Position numbers and translations under genes: made by a program. Below, piece by piece: positions 1 to 9,141 of a stretch of DNA of 64,000 nucleotides; positions within the stretch are counted from its first letter, which is position 1; every line of letters starts with the position of its first letter. Source of the stretch: Thiosulfativibrio zosterae (GTDB taxonomy: Bacteria; Pseudomonadota; Gammaproteobacteria; Thiomicrospirales; Thiomicrospiraceae); assembly GCF_011398155.1 (NCBI RefSeq), contig NZ_AP021888.1, forward strand, positions 2,454,001-2,518,000. Reading direction: 5' to 3'. The notes below the pieces were generated by a model that had not been told where the DNA came from, searched no databases, and worked only from the letters and a program-made list of their open reading frames with translations.

Positions 1-879
1 ATCTTGCCAGTTTAAATATAAACTGGCGCCCACCAGGCGGTTTTGCTTTAAATCCATCTGAGGGTTGGCTTGAATGCCAAACGAACCCTGCGCCATGGCG
101 ACTTCAAACAAGGTTGCAATATTGGCTTGTTGAGAGGCTGAGTCTGAAAGGATTGGCTCAAAAAAACGAAAGGTTTTCTTACCCTCACTTTTTGAGATAT
201 ATAAGGCTTGGTCGGCTTTTTCTATCAGCTCGGTGGTGGTTTTGGCATCCCTCGGAAAACGCGCAATACCAATACTACTAGAGGTAATCACCGCTTGACG
301 ATTGATACAATAAGGACGCGCAATTTCATAAATAATACGCTCACAAACTCGTTCGATGATTTCAACGCTATCGGTATCCGTGAGCAAAGCAACAAACTCA
401 TCGCCCCCTAAACGGCTCACAATATCGCCTTCTCGCACTGAAGACAAAAGTCGAGCGCTCACATGGCGCAGCAACTCGTCCCCTATGCCGTGACCCAAGT
501 TATCATTGACGCCTTTAAAACCATCCAAGTCTAAAAACAACAAGGAAAATGGGTGCTGAAATTCGTCATGACGCCGCACCAACTGGTCAAGGGTTTCTTG
601 TAAGTGGGCACGGTTCGGTAAATGGGTTAGGGCATCAAAATGCGCTTTGCGATAGAGTTCGGCAGTGCGGCTTTGCACTTGCGCTTCGATGAGATCACTG
701 ACATCGTGCGCTTGTGAAAAACGGTTTTGTAATTTGTTAAACAGCGTTTTCAGGTTAAATTTGGGTTGCCGACGATTGCGCTGAATTTCTGCTTGGCGAA
801 ACTTTTCAACGGCTGAAAGTGTTGGGCGCTCCGAGCGCTCAGCAACCGTAGCGGTTTCTGTTTTTGCGAGTTCAATCAT
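1..879 (-). CDS. Diguanylate cyclase with degenerate EAL start (C-terminus beyond window)
   Basis: The frame is open from ATG at 879 to the window edge, giving 293 codons without a stop. AGGAG lies 8 bases before the ATG. Residues about 1-75 are polar and without membrane segments. A GGDEF domain follows, with the LTHLPNR entry motif, the metal-binding LFLDLDGF strand and an intact RLGGDEF signature, so c-di-GMP synthesis from two GTP is expected. After it comes the beginning of an EAL-like domain, in which the position of the catalytic E-A-L-L-R-W motif reads S-L-Y-L-N-W. The catalytic Glu is missing, so this second domain is probably not a phosphodiesterase. Cytoplasmic. Nothing can be said about the C-terminus. 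Confidence 0.9.
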   Translation of the reverse strand, partial: MIELAKTETATVAERSERPTLSAVEKFRQAEIQRNRRQPKFNLKTLFNKLQNRFSQAHDVSDLIEAQVQSRTAELYRKAHFDALTHLPNRAHLQETLDQLVRRHDEFQHPFSLLFLDLDGFKGVNDNLGHGIGDELLRHVSARLLSSVREGDIVSRLGGDEFVALLTDTDSVEIIERVCERIIYEIARPYCINRQAVITSSSIGIARFPRDAKTTTELIEKADQALYISKSEGKKTFRFFEPILSDSASQQANIATLFEVAMAQGSFGIQANPQMDLKQNRLVGASLYLNWQD

Positions 880-1146
880 CTTGTGGCTCCTTTAACCCAG
901 GCTATTTTTAAAATATGGGTCAAAACTGTTAAAGATTTTTTATGGCTTGCCGTTACATTAAGCAATTTTGTTAAAAACGAACAAAGCAAACTCAGTGCCA
1001 AGCAGCAAGCCACCTTTTTTTGCTAAACACGCCCTACACCCCAAAATTCTCTGCCAATCATGATTAAGGGCAACTTATAACCCTTGCGCTTATTGAAACT
1101 CTCAGCAAAACTCGCTATATTGAAATTCCATGCTTTGGAGAAGCCC

Positions 1147-2055
1147 ATGAACCAAAAACTGTTAGACCTTTTGAGTCGTAACTCACTGATTTTTGTCATC
1201 AGTCTGAGCTTTGCTCTCTTAAGCATGAGTGCCACTCAAGCCGCAGAATCTGAATTGCGCATTTCCCCCCAGGCTTTGCAAAAACAGCTAGACCAGTTTG
1301 TTATTTTAGACGCTCGGCCCGCCAGCGATTACCTAGTCAGCCATATACCAGGTGCATTAAACTTTCCGGTTGCAGACACCTATGCCCATAAAGCCACGAA
1401 TGGCAAAATCATCGAACCCCAAGCCATGCAAGCCAAGCTCAGAAGTTTGGGGATTAGCGTCAATCAACCGGTGGTGGTCTATGACCAAGGCCAATTATTA
1501 GATGCGGCGCGCTTGTTTTGGGCATTAGAAGTTTACGGACTCAATCAGGTTAAATTATTAAACCAAGGGTTTGCCGGTTGGCAAAAAGCACAATTGGCCA
1601 CCGATGCCACCTTGCCAAAGGTAACGCCTAGTGATTATGTGACCAACATTCAATCAAACCGCTTGGCCACACGATTTACCACCCTATTAGCCAGCAAAAA
1701 CCCCAACCAAATTATTATTGATGCCCGCCCAGAAGACGCCTATTTAGGCAAGGTATCTTCGGCCAAACGCTATGGTCACATTTTAAGTGCCATCAATATT
1801 CCAGCGTCGCACAATCTGACCCAGGATAATGACTTGTCTAATTTGCAATCCTTAGCAGAATTAAAGTCACTTTACCAAGCCATTCCGCACACCAGCAAAG
1901 TGATTATTTATTGTGCAATCGGCAGAATTTCGTCCACTAACTATTTGGCTTTGCGAGAATTGGGCTATGATGTTGCCAACTACGATGCGTCTTGGAATGA
2001 ATGGGGCAATGACGACCTTTTACCCATTACCAGCTATGCCAACCTGGCGCCTTAA
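1147..2055 (+). CDS. Exported two-domain rhodanese (sulfurtransferase)
   Basis: A 302-residue protein with an N-terminal signal peptide ending near the SATQA-AES stretch, so probably periplasmic. Two rhodanese domains follow. The first has D-A-R-P-A-S-D-Y and V-V-Y-D but no catalytic Cys. The second carries the active-site Cys at about residue 256 in Y-C-A-I-G-R-I. SseA/TST-type enzymes move sulfane sulfur from thiosulfate or mercaptopyruvate to an acceptor; the substrate here is unknown. The ATG at 1147 is chosen because GGAG lies 7 bases upstream and it begins a proper signal peptide; the longer frame from 1084 would put 21 residues in front of it. The GGDEF/EAL gene follows after 26 bp, which suggests cotranscription. 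A role in sulfur metabolism would suit a sulfur oxidiser, but that is inference. Confidence 0.88.
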   Translation: MNQKLLDLLSRNSLIFVISLSFALLSMSATQAAESELRISPQALQKQLDQFVILDARPASDYLVSHIPGALNFPVADTYAHKATNGKIIEPQAMQAKLRSLGISVNQPVVVYDQGQLLDAARLFWALEVYGLNQVKLLNQGFAGWQKAQLATDATLPKVTPSDYVTNIQSNRLATRFTTLLASKNPNQIIIDARPEDAYLGKVSSAKRYGHILSAINIPASHNLTQDNDLSNLQSLAELKSLYQAIPHTSKVIIYCAIGRISSTNYLALRELGYDVANYDASWNEWGNDDLLPITSYANLAP

Positions 2056-2081
2056 CTTACAAAGAATTTGAGAACTCAATC

Positions 2082-4067
2082 ATGTGGAACTCACTTAGCA
2101 TACGCACCCAATTATCACTCCTGATTTCTGGCATGCTTTTGGTGGTTACTTCGGTCACCCTACTACAAGCCAGTTGGTTAGATACTAAAGAACGCCAAGT
2201 GTTGGCGGTTGAAATGTCGCATGCACTCAATAAAGCCATGAGCCAGGATATGCTCAAAGCCATGCTGCTTAATGAGTCGGATTTACTATCTGACTTATCG
2301 TTTCGTTTTTCACAATTTGACTCGCTCGACGATGTGCTTTTGACCAATACCGAAGGCCAAAAAATATTTGAATTTAACCGTAAACAGCATAAGTACGACC
2401 ATTTAATCAAAGCAGCGACCAGCCAACCGCAATTTGAAGGCGAAGACCTCTATGTTAAATTACCGCTAGAAGCCGACGGTCATCTGTTTGGCAATGTGAC
2501 CTATGTGATCGACATGCAAAGCATCACCACTCAACTCAATGAACACTTCACCACCCTGGCGATTATTTTTCCGATAGAAATCATCTTGGGTTTGATTCTC
2601 GCCACTTGGATCGGCCACCACCAAACTCAGCCATTCAAAAAACTGGCCTTAGCGATGGTTGAAAGTGACCCTACGGTAAAAGCGGCCACGCCTTTAATGA
2701 CGCGCGCTAAAAACGAGATTAAAGCCCTGTTTGATGGCTACAATCAAATGATGTCGCAAATTTATCAAGCCACCCAAAAAATGCGTTATCAAGCTGAACG
2801 CGATCAACTTACCGGCTTGTATAATCGCTACTTTATGGAATCTGAAATTCGCCAAGCCCTTAAAAGTGAAGCCGATATGCCCTTTGTGCTGATGGGCATA
2901 GACCTTGACCAATTTAAGTTGATTAACGATTCCGCCGGACATGTGGCGGGCGACGAGCTGCTTAAGATGATTGCCTTACAAGCACAAAACACCCTGCCCA
3001 AAAATGCGTTGATGGCCAGGCTGGGTGGCGATGACTTTTTTATTTTGCTGAAAAACACCACCGAAGCCGATGCTTTAAGTTTTGCCAAACAAAAGCTAGA
3101 GCAGCTCAAAGATTTCCGTTTTTCATGGGAAAATAGAACCTATTCTGTTTCCGCCTGTATCGGAATGGTGGCCTTTAAGCCTAATCAATACACCCCCGAA
3201 GAACTGACCAAAGCCATCGACAATGCTTTTTATACTGCAAAATCTCAAGGCAGAAATAAACTTCATGTCTATCAACCTAACGACAATCAAACACAACGCT
3301 TTAACCAAGAAGTCATTACCGCTGGTTTTATAAAAGAAGCCTTGGCCGAAGGTCCTGCGCGCTTTGAATTATTTGCCCAAGCCATCGTACATTTACAAAA
3401 AGAAACCGACTTGGTGAGCTATGAAATTTTATTGCGCCTCTGGGATTCGCAAGGTCACTTTGTGGCGCCAGATAACTTTTTACCCACCGCCGAACGCTAT
3501 CAAATGATGGCTGAAATCGATGGGTTTGTCCTCTGGCAATACCTAACTCAGGCCACACAAAACCCCAGCCACATTCAAAAATTAGAAACCGTTCATATCA
3601 ATCTGGCCGGCTCATCACTCAACAACAGCGACTTTCAAGCTAAGGTTAAACAGGCTATTATTCACTTTAATTTTCCGTGGCAAAAGCTGGAACTGGAAAT
3701 CACCGAAACCTCTGCTGTCGGCAACTTTAGCCAAGCCCAGGCGTTTATTGCTTGGCTTAAAAATGTCGGCATCGGTTTGGCCTTAGATGATTTTGGAACA
3801 GGTATGTCGTCATTTGAATATCTCAAAAGCTTACCCTTTGATGTGGTCAAAATAGATGGCAGTTTTGTCAAAGACATGCATAAAGACCCATCCGATAAGG
3901 CGGTCATTCGTTATATTCACGAAATCAGCGAACTGCGCGGCCAAAAAACCGTTGCCGAATATGTAGAAACCCAAGCCGATGTGGATGTACTCACCGCCAT
4001 CGGCATTACCTATGGTCAAGGCTACTTCTTAGGCAAACCCAAACCCTTAACCGATTGGCTGGTTTAA
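2082..4067 (+). CDS. Membrane GGDEF/EAL c-di-GMP protein
   Basis: A 661-residue inner-membrane protein. One transmembrane helix lies at about 10-30, then a periplasmic sensor region, and a second helix at about 160-180. A GGDEF domain follows with the signature GGDDF at 315-319, where Asp replaces the usual Glu. The C-terminal EAL domain has E-I-L-L-R-L (Glu448) in place of EALLRW, plus INLAGSS, ITETS, DDFGTG, KIDGSF and GQGYFLGKP, so the metal-binding residues look complete. It is most likely a phosphodiesterase with a cyclase-like domain of uncertain activity. The stop overlaps the ATG of the CAP-domain gene (TAATG), so the two should be translationally coupled. Confidence 0.9.
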   Translation: MWNSLSIRTQLSLLISGMLLVVTSVTLLQASWLDTKERQVLAVEMSHALNKAMSQDMLKAMLLNESDLLSDLSFRFSQFDSLDDVLLTNTEGQKIFEFNRKQHKYDHLIKAATSQPQFEGEDLYVKLPLEADGHLFGNVTYVIDMQSITTQLNEHFTTLAIIFPIEIILGLILATWIGHHQTQPFKKLALAMVESDPTVKAATPLMTRAKNEIKALFDGYNQMMSQIYQATQKMRYQAERDQLTGLYNRYFMESEIRQALKSEADMPFVLMGIDLDQFKLINDSAGHVAGDELLKMIALQAQNTLPKNALMARLGGDDFFILLKNTTEADALSFAKQKLEQLKDFRFSWENRTYSVSACIGMVAFKPNQYTPEELTKAIDNAFYTAKSQGRNKLHVYQPNDNQTQRFNQEVITAGFIKEALAEGPARFELFAQAIVHLQKETDLVSYEILLRLWDSQGHFVAPDNFLPTAERYQMMAEIDGFVLWQYLTQATQNPSHIQKLETVHINLAGSSLNNSDFQAKVKQAIIHFNFPWQKLELEITETSAVGNFSQAQAFIAWLKNVGIGLALDDFGTGMSSFEYLKSLPFDVVKIDGSFVKDMHKDPSDKAVIRYIHEISELRGQKTVAEYVETQADVDVLTAIGITYGQGYFLGKPKPLTDWLV

Positions 4068-5353
4068 TGAAGCGCACCCTGCTTAAAGGCTTATTTTTAA
4101 GCCTTTTTTTGCTCACGATTAACCCGGCTTTATCGGCAACCCAAAGCAGATCAACGACGGGCACTTTTGAAGATGCCGAAGGCGCAAAATCGGCTTTCAA
4201 TTATGTCAATCATCTGCGCCAAGAGCTCAAACTAGCGCCTCTAGCTTGGAACCCTCAGTTGCAAACCAGCGCCCAAAGCCACGCTTATTACGAAGTTCTC
4301 AATGACCAACAAGGTCACCAACAAGCCCCAAATATGCGTGCCTTTGCAGGCAAAACCCCCAATGATAGAGCCTTTGCGGTGGGTTATCGTAGCCAAGTGT
4401 CTGAAGTGATTAGCTACAACGCCGCGCATCCCCAAAAGTACATCGACGACCTTATGTCGGCCATTTACCACCGCTTGGGCTTGCTGGACATGACCAAAGA
4501 TGAAATGGGTATCAGCCTGGCAGAAGATTCAAAAGGCTGGGTAAAAGGTGCCTTAGTGGCAAACCTTGGCAATCAAAACCTTAATCAAGCCTGTGGGCGA
4601 GAAAACCGTTTTGCAAATGGCACGGTGTTATATGGCGGGCTTTGCAAAAATGATGTGCGCTTGGCCAAAACCACCTTTGAGCAAATTCAAAAACAAACAG
4701 CTGCCAGTAGCCCTAAATTAATTTTCTGGCCCAAGTCTGGCGCCACGGTACCGCCAGTTTTTTATGAAGAAAGCCCAGACCCTTTGCCACAATGTAATGT
4801 GTCTGGCTATCCGGTTCACCTGCAAATCAATCCGAATTTTTGGGGGAAAATACAATTTATTCCCTCATCTTTTACCCTAACCAACTTAACCACCGGCACA
4901 GCCATCAAACCCGCCGCCATTTTTAATAATCTGACCGACCCACAACACCACGAAGCGCAAGCCACCGAAGAACGCTGGCTGGCTTTTTTTCCTGAGCAGC
5001 GTTTAAACTGGAACAGCCGTTACCAAGCGCAAGTGCAATGGCAAGAAAACGGCACTCTCAAAACCACACGCTGGGCATTTTTTACCCCAACATTGCAAAA
5101 TCTCCACATTATTCAGCAAAGACAACAAACCCTGAGCGCCAAGTCAGGCGAAACGCTTTATTTTTACTTTCCCCCGAAAGGCTGCCAAGCACCACAACAA
5201 GCCAATCTGGCTGCCAAGCACACCCCTAGCCTGACTTTTGAAACCGAATTTGTCGACACCCAAACCCTTAAGGTGGTTTTAGGCAAACAAACCGGCAAGA
5301 TTGTATTAACCTATCTCCCCACCCAAACCGAAGTGACCATCGAGGTTAGATAG
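4067..5353 (+). CDS. Secreted CAP-domain (SCP/PR-1) protein
   Basis: A 428-residue protein with a clear signal peptide (M-K-R-T-L-L-K then a hydrophobic stretch ending at A-L-S-A). Residues about 45-165 form a CAP domain: V-N-H-L-R, L-A-P-L-A-W, the A-Q-S-H-A motif and a later G-H. The remaining C-terminal part has several Cys residues and beta-rich character that I do not recognise. Bacterial CAP proteins are poorly understood; roles in cell-surface binding or peptidase-like activity have been proposed. The start overlaps the stop of the GGDEF/EAL gene by one base (TAATG). tmcA begins immediately after the stop codon. This fixes the start better than the in-frame ATG 12 bases earlier, which lacks signal-peptide logic. 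Confidence 0.82.
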   Translation: MKRTLLKGLFLSLFLLTINPALSATQSRSTTGTFEDAEGAKSAFNYVNHLRQELKLAPLAWNPQLQTSAQSHAYYEVLNDQQGHQQAPNMRAFAGKTPNDRAFAVGYRSQVSEVISYNAAHPQKYIDDLMSAIYHRLGLLDMTKDEMGISLAEDSKGWVKGALVANLGNQNLNQACGRENRFANGTVLYGGLCKNDVRLAKTTFEQIQKQTAASSPKLIFWPKSGATVPPVFYEESPDPLPQCNVSGYPVHLQINPNFWGKIQFIPSSFTLTNLTTGTAIKPAAIFNNLTDPQHHEAQATEERWLAFFPEQRLNWNSRYQAQVQWQENGTLKTTRWAFFTPTLQNLHIIQQRQQTLSAKSGETLYFYFPPKGCQAPQQANLAAKHTPSLTFETEFVDTQTLKVVLGKQTGKIVLTYLPTQTEVTIEVR

Positions 5354-7429
5354 ATGCTGTCTGCGCAAGTGAAGGCGTTAAAAACCCTCAGTGAAAAACT
5401 GCTTAAGGCGCAGATTCGTGCCTGCCTATTGCTCAGTGGAGAAACTGCCTGGCAAGAAGCACTTTGCCAAGCGTTTCTGGCGCAAACGCCTCTCAAACAA
5501 GGCTTGTGGGTAGGTGAACACTCGCCTTTTACCCAAGCAAAAGCTATTCATCCCAAAGCGGCTTCCTTGCTGTTGGGACAAGAAACCGACTTTGTGATTT
5601 TTTCGGCAACCGAAGGCATCGACCCCAATACACTGGGTATTTTAAGTGGCATGATTAAAGCCGGCGGTTGGTGCATTATTTTGCTACCAGAGCACCAGGC
5701 CTGGTTAAATTTACCCAATAAATCCTGTGAAAAACACCTGTCTTTTCCGTTGAAAGCCAAAGACACCCTCAGAGGGTTTAATGCGTTTCTGTGGCAACAA
5801 CTCACCCAGCATGCCATTCATTTAACCCAACACCAAGACCCTAAAGATCTAGAAGCTTGGTTTAATCAATTTCCTTTAAACCAAACCGCACCCTGTCAAA
5901 CCCTACCCACTCCAGACCAACTGGCAGCGGTCAAGCTCATTCAAAAAGTCGCGCTCGGGCATCGCAAGCGTCCGTTATTAATCACCGCTGACAGAGGTCG
6001 CGGCAAATCTTCTACGTTAGGTTTGGCGGCAGTGGCCTTAATGGAAGCCGGTAAACGCCACATTACTTTAACCGCCGCTCGACCCGACCAGGTTAAAAGT
6101 GCGCTACAGATTGTAGAAGATGCCGGACTGACTGAGTTCATCACTTTTAAAGCGCCAGACGAACTCATCGCAAACCCCATCCAAACTGATCTGCTGTTAG
6201 TTGACGAAGCGGCACATTTACCACTGCCGATGTTGCAAACCCTGATACAAACCTATCACCGTTTGGTGTTGGCCAGTACCTCGCAAGGTTATGAGGGATC
6301 GGGGCGTGGCTTTGAGCTTAAACTCAGTGCCTTTTTAGACAGCGCAACGCCCGGCTGGAAACGCTTGGAATTGCACACGCCTATCCGCTGGCGAGCCGGC
6401 GACTGGCTGGAAAACACCCTTAATCAAACGCTACTCTTAACGCCCTGTAAAGCTTTCAACAGCCAAGAAAATAATGCCCCAATCGTTTATCAAACACTCA
6501 GCGTGGCAAGGCTTTTGGATAACCCGCAACAGCTGCATGAGTTATTTCAATTATTGGTATCGGCGCACTACCAAACCTCGCCAAACGATTTGATGCAACT
6601 CTTAGAAGCGCCCAATCTCACCATTTTTGCAGCCATGCAAAACGAGCACCTATTGGGTGCGCTCATTGCCATCTCAGAAGGTGACTTACCGCTACCCGAC
6701 CCAAAAAAACCTAGAAGATTACAAGGTCATTTGTTTCCGCAAAAACTTTACCAACAAACGGGCAACCCAGACTGGCTAAGGTTAAAAGGATTGCGCGTAA
6801 TGCGCATTGCGGTTCAAGACGCGTGGCAAAACCAACAATTAGGCAGCCACTTACTTCAACACCTAACCCCGTTTGCCAAGCAACAACAATTCGATTATGT
6901 CGCCAGTAGTTTTGGGGTGACTGCGCAGTTATTAAACTTTTGGACGCAAAACGACTTTAAAACCCTCGGATTAGGGCTTAAAAAAGACCACGCCAGCGGC
7001 ACTTATTCGATTAACCTCTGTCAGCCTTTATCCCAAAGCGCCCAAGACTTGGTAAAAATCACCCAGCAAATGGTGACCCCACAATGGGTTTATTGTTTGC
7101 AAACGCATTATCAAGATTTAGAAATACCCACGCTCTTGGCGATTTTAAAAACCCTGCCTTTTAAAGCAGCGCCTTTTCCTTTAGGCTATTTGCAACAGCA
7201 ACCTTATGAGAGCGTTTCTTTAGCGCTGCGAGATTGGACTTTGGGTGAGTTAGACTTTTTAAGCACTCAAGCGGATGCTCAGCTACAAACACTATTTAGC
7301 CGTAAACTGCTGCTCAATGACGCTTGGGAAAATTTGGTGACCTCACAACTGAACAGTCGTAAGCAATTAGAAGCCAAACTGCAAAACAGTTTGGCGGAAT
7401 ATCTAGACAAAAATAGATTAGAAAATTAA
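5354..7429 (+). CDS. tmcA: tRNA(Met) cytidine acetyltransferase TmcA
   Basis: A 691-residue protein, close to the usual length of TmcA (E. coli about 670). It uses acetyl-CoA and ATP to make N4-acetylcytidine at the wobble base of elongator tRNA(Met). The order of parts is an N-terminal DUF1726-like domain, a helicase-type ATPase with Walker A D-R-G-R-G-K-S-S (Lys218) and Walker B L-L-V-D-E-A-A-H-L-P, a GNAT acetyltransferase region (L-R-V-M-R-I-A-V and Q-L-G-S-H-L-L), and a C-terminal tRNA-binding tail. The ATG follows the CAP gene stop directly, so translation is probably coupled. The gene ends by overlapping purU tail to tail by a few bases. One copy of the 12-bp palindrome ACCAGGCCTGGT lies inside the gene. 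Confidence 0.95.
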   Translation: MLSAQVKALKTLSEKLLKAQIRACLLLSGETAWQEALCQAFLAQTPLKQGLWVGEHSPFTQAKAIHPKAASLLLGQETDFVIFSATEGIDPNTLGILSGMIKAGGWCIILLPEHQAWLNLPNKSCEKHLSFPLKAKDTLRGFNAFLWQQLTQHAIHLTQHQDPKDLEAWFNQFPLNQTAPCQTLPTPDQLAAVKLIQKVALGHRKRPLLITADRGRGKSSTLGLAAVALMEAGKRHITLTAARPDQVKSALQIVEDAGLTEFITFKAPDELIANPIQTDLLLVDEAAHLPLPMLQTLIQTYHRLVLASTSQGYEGSGRGFELKLSAFLDSATPGWKRLELHTPIRWRAGDWLENTLNQTLLLTPCKAFNSQENNAPIVYQTLSVARLLDNPQQLHELFQLLVSAHYQTSPNDLMQLLEAPNLTIFAAMQNEHLLGALIAISEGDLPLPDPKKPRRLQGHLFPQKLYQQTGNPDWLRLKGLRVMRIAVQDAWQNQQLGSHLLQHLTPFAKQQQFDYVASSFGVTAQLLNFWTQNDFKTLGLGLKKDHASGTYSINLCQPLSQSAQDLVKITQQMVTPQWVYCLQTHYQDLEIPTLLAILKTLPFKAAPFPLGYLQQQPYESVSLALRDWTLGELDFLSTQADAQLQTLFSRKLLLNDAWENLVTSQLNSRKQLEAKLQNSLAEYLDKNRLEN
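5694..5705. repeat. Dispersed 12-bp palindrome ACCAGGCCTGGT, copy 1
   Basis: Perfect palindrome inside tmcA, read there as codons for H-Q-A-W. It is followed by TAAATT. Confidence 0.9.
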
Positions 7430-8283
7430 GCGTTAAACACCACGGTTTTATTGCCTAAAATCAAAACGCGGTCTTCAAGATGCGCTCTTAAACCTTTAGA
7501 CAGAACATTTTTTTCAACATCTCTGCCTAAGCGTTTTAAATCTTCAACGGTTTGAGAATGACTGACACGCACCACATCCTGCTCAATGATTGGACCTGCA
7601 TCGAGTTCTTCAGTCACATAATGGCAAGTCGCCCCAATCAATTTCACACCGCGCTCAAAGGCTTGATGATAAGGTTTTGCACCCACAAAGGACGGCAAGA
7701 AACTGTGATGAATGTTAATCACACGACCGGCATAATCTGCACACAAATTAGGCGGTAAAATTTGCATATAACGCGCCAAAACAATTACTTCTGCTTGATA
7801 ATCGGCCACAATTTTTTCAGCCTCAGCAAAAGCTGCGGGCTTGGTATCGGGCGTGACAGGCACATAATGGAAAGGCACACCATACCATTCTGCCATAGAG
7901 CGTAAATCTTCATGGTTGGCAATCACACAGGCCACTTGTCCGGGTAAATCTTGCTCATGCCAACGGTAGAGTAAATCCGCCAAACAGTGTGATTCTTTAC
8001 TGGCAAACAGAGCAATCTTTTTGGGTGACGCAGAATCGTTGACTTGCCATTGCATATTAAACTCAGTCGCTATGGCCGAAAACTGGGTTTTAAAGCCTTC
8101 TAGATCATTGCCTAAAGAACTGGCTAAAATCTCATAGCGCATGAAAAACCATTGGTTTTCAGAGTCGGTATGGTGATTGGCTTCAACAATCGAGCCGCCC
8201 AATTGGGCAATAAATCCTGACACTCTTGCCACAATACCGTTACGGTCAGGACAAGAAATGACTAAACGAAATACTCTATTCAT
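7426..8283 (-). CDS. purU: Formyltetrahydrofolate deformylase
   Basis: A 285-residue enzyme that hydrolyses 10-formyl-tetrahydrofolate to tetrahydrofolate and formate, balancing one-carbon pools and feeding formate to purine synthesis. The N-terminal ACT domain (about 3-80, with C-P-D-R-N-G-I-V) is the usual regulatory part. The C-terminal formyltransferase fold carries the Asn-His-Asp set in I-N-I-H-H-S-F-L-P-S-F and in L-D-A-G-P-I-I. The ATG at 8283 is preferred over the upstream TTG at 8307 because it has GAGAAG in a suitable place and matches the family's usual beginning. The stop codon overlaps that of tmcA, so the two genes converge with no room for a separate terminator. Confidence 0.95.
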   Translation of the reverse strand: MNRVFRLVISCPDRNGIVARVSGFIAQLGGSIVEANHHTDSENQWFFMRYEILASSLGNDLEGFKTQFSAIATEFNMQWQVNDSASPKKIALFASKESHCLADLLYRWHEQDLPGQVACVIANHEDLRSMAEWYGVPFHYVPVTPDTKPAAFAEAEKIVADYQAEVIVLARYMQILPPNLCADYAGRVINIHHSFLPSFVGAKPYHQAFERGVKLIGATCHYVTEELDAGPIIEQDVVRVSHSQTVEDLKRLGRDVEKNVLSKGLRAHLEDRVLILGNKTVVFNA

Positions 8284-8611
8284 AAAATGACACTTCTCTA
8301 GATTCAACTAAAATAAATCCTAGATATTAGCAGAAAATCTTAGTTTTGCACGAACTTAGCCAAAATTAAGCCATTTTTTTGAATAAAAATTCTTGATTTT
8401 GCAAAAAATGTTTGTAAATGCACTTTTAATAATGTAATAATTACAAAAATTTAAAGTTTTTCATGAAGTGCTTGGTGCAAATAAAAGCGTCGATTCTTGT
8501 TCCAACCACATCAAATGTCTGTTCTGACGAATTTTCAATCCGAATTTTCACTGCTTGTCTTTTGACAAGTGCGGTTAGATGCAACAAAAATAATAATAGG
8601 AGTTACTAACA
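8284..8611. other. Divergent intergenic region between purU and trxA
   Basis: 328 bp of very AT-rich DNA that must hold the promoters of both genes. A perfect 6-bp inverted repeat, CTTGTC / GACAAG with a TTTT loop, lies at 8554-8569, about 40 bases before the trxA start, and could fold in the trxA leader. AAGTGCGGT follows it at 8567-8575. I see no convincing pair of -35 and -10 boxes and no small gene. Confidence 0.6.
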
Positions 8612-8938
8612 ATGAGTGACAACATGATTGCAACAAGTGATGCAACCTTTGAAACTGAAGTTTTAAAATCTGATATGCCCGTTCTAGTTGATTTTTGGGC
8701 AGAATGGTGTGGTCCTTGCAAAATGATTACCCCTATCCTAGATGAAGTTGCTGGTGAATATGCAGGCAAAATCAAAGTGGCTAAGTTGAACATTGATGAA
8801 AACCCATCTACACCACCAAAATACGGTGTGCGTGGCATCCCAACTTTGGTTTTATTCAAAAATGGTGAAGTCGATGCAACTCAAGTAGGTGCTTTGTCTA
8901 AATCACAATTGTGCGCATTTTTAGACGGTAACCTATAA
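8612..8938 (+). CDS. trxA: Thioredoxin 1
   Basis: A 108-residue cytoplasmic thioredoxin, the standard length. The redox site W-C-G-P-C has Cys33 and Cys36, the buried Asp is in V-D-F-W-A, and the cis-proline loop is G-I-P-T. It reduces disulfides in ribonucleotide reductase, PAPS reductase and other targets, using thioredoxin reductase. A third Cys lies near the C-terminus in S-Q-L-C-A. A good ribosome-binding site, AGGAG, is 11 bases before the ATG. It is followed by a strong stem-loop and then rho. The trxA-rho order is common in gammaproteobacteria. Confidence 0.97.
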   Translation: MSDNMIATSDATFETEVLKSDMPVLVDFWAEWCGPCKMITPILDEVAGEYAGKIKVAKLNIDENPSTPPKYGVRGIPTLVLFKNGEVDATQVGALSKSQLCAFLDGNL

Positions 8939-8952
8939 TCCGCTAAAACGCT

Positions 8953-8985
8953 CAATGCTAGGCTAAGCTTCTTAGCCTGGCATTG
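8953..8985 (+). terminator. Long stem-loop after trxA
   Basis: A 15-bp stem (8953-8967 with 8971-8985) closed by a 3-base loop, broken only by one T-G wobble pair. It starts 14 bases after the trxA stop. No T-run follows, so it may act as an mRNA-stabilising or Rho-associated 3' structure rather than a classical intrinsic terminator. Confidence 0.6.
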
Positions 8986-9141
8986 AAACCCAATTCCTTT
9001 CAAGCACCATTCAAATTTACCTTTTCAAACACTTTTAAAGTTCAAAACCAAATAAAATTTGTTTTAAAGCCTTTTAAAAACCAACCCAAATTGACCATGA
9101 AATCAATTTTCCATAGATATTAAAAAAGATAGAAACTACTT

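Noticed and set aside
1084-1146. N-terminal extension of the rhodanese gene
   Set aside because: The extra 21 residues would hide the signal peptide, and the ATG at 1147 has a proper ribosome-binding site.
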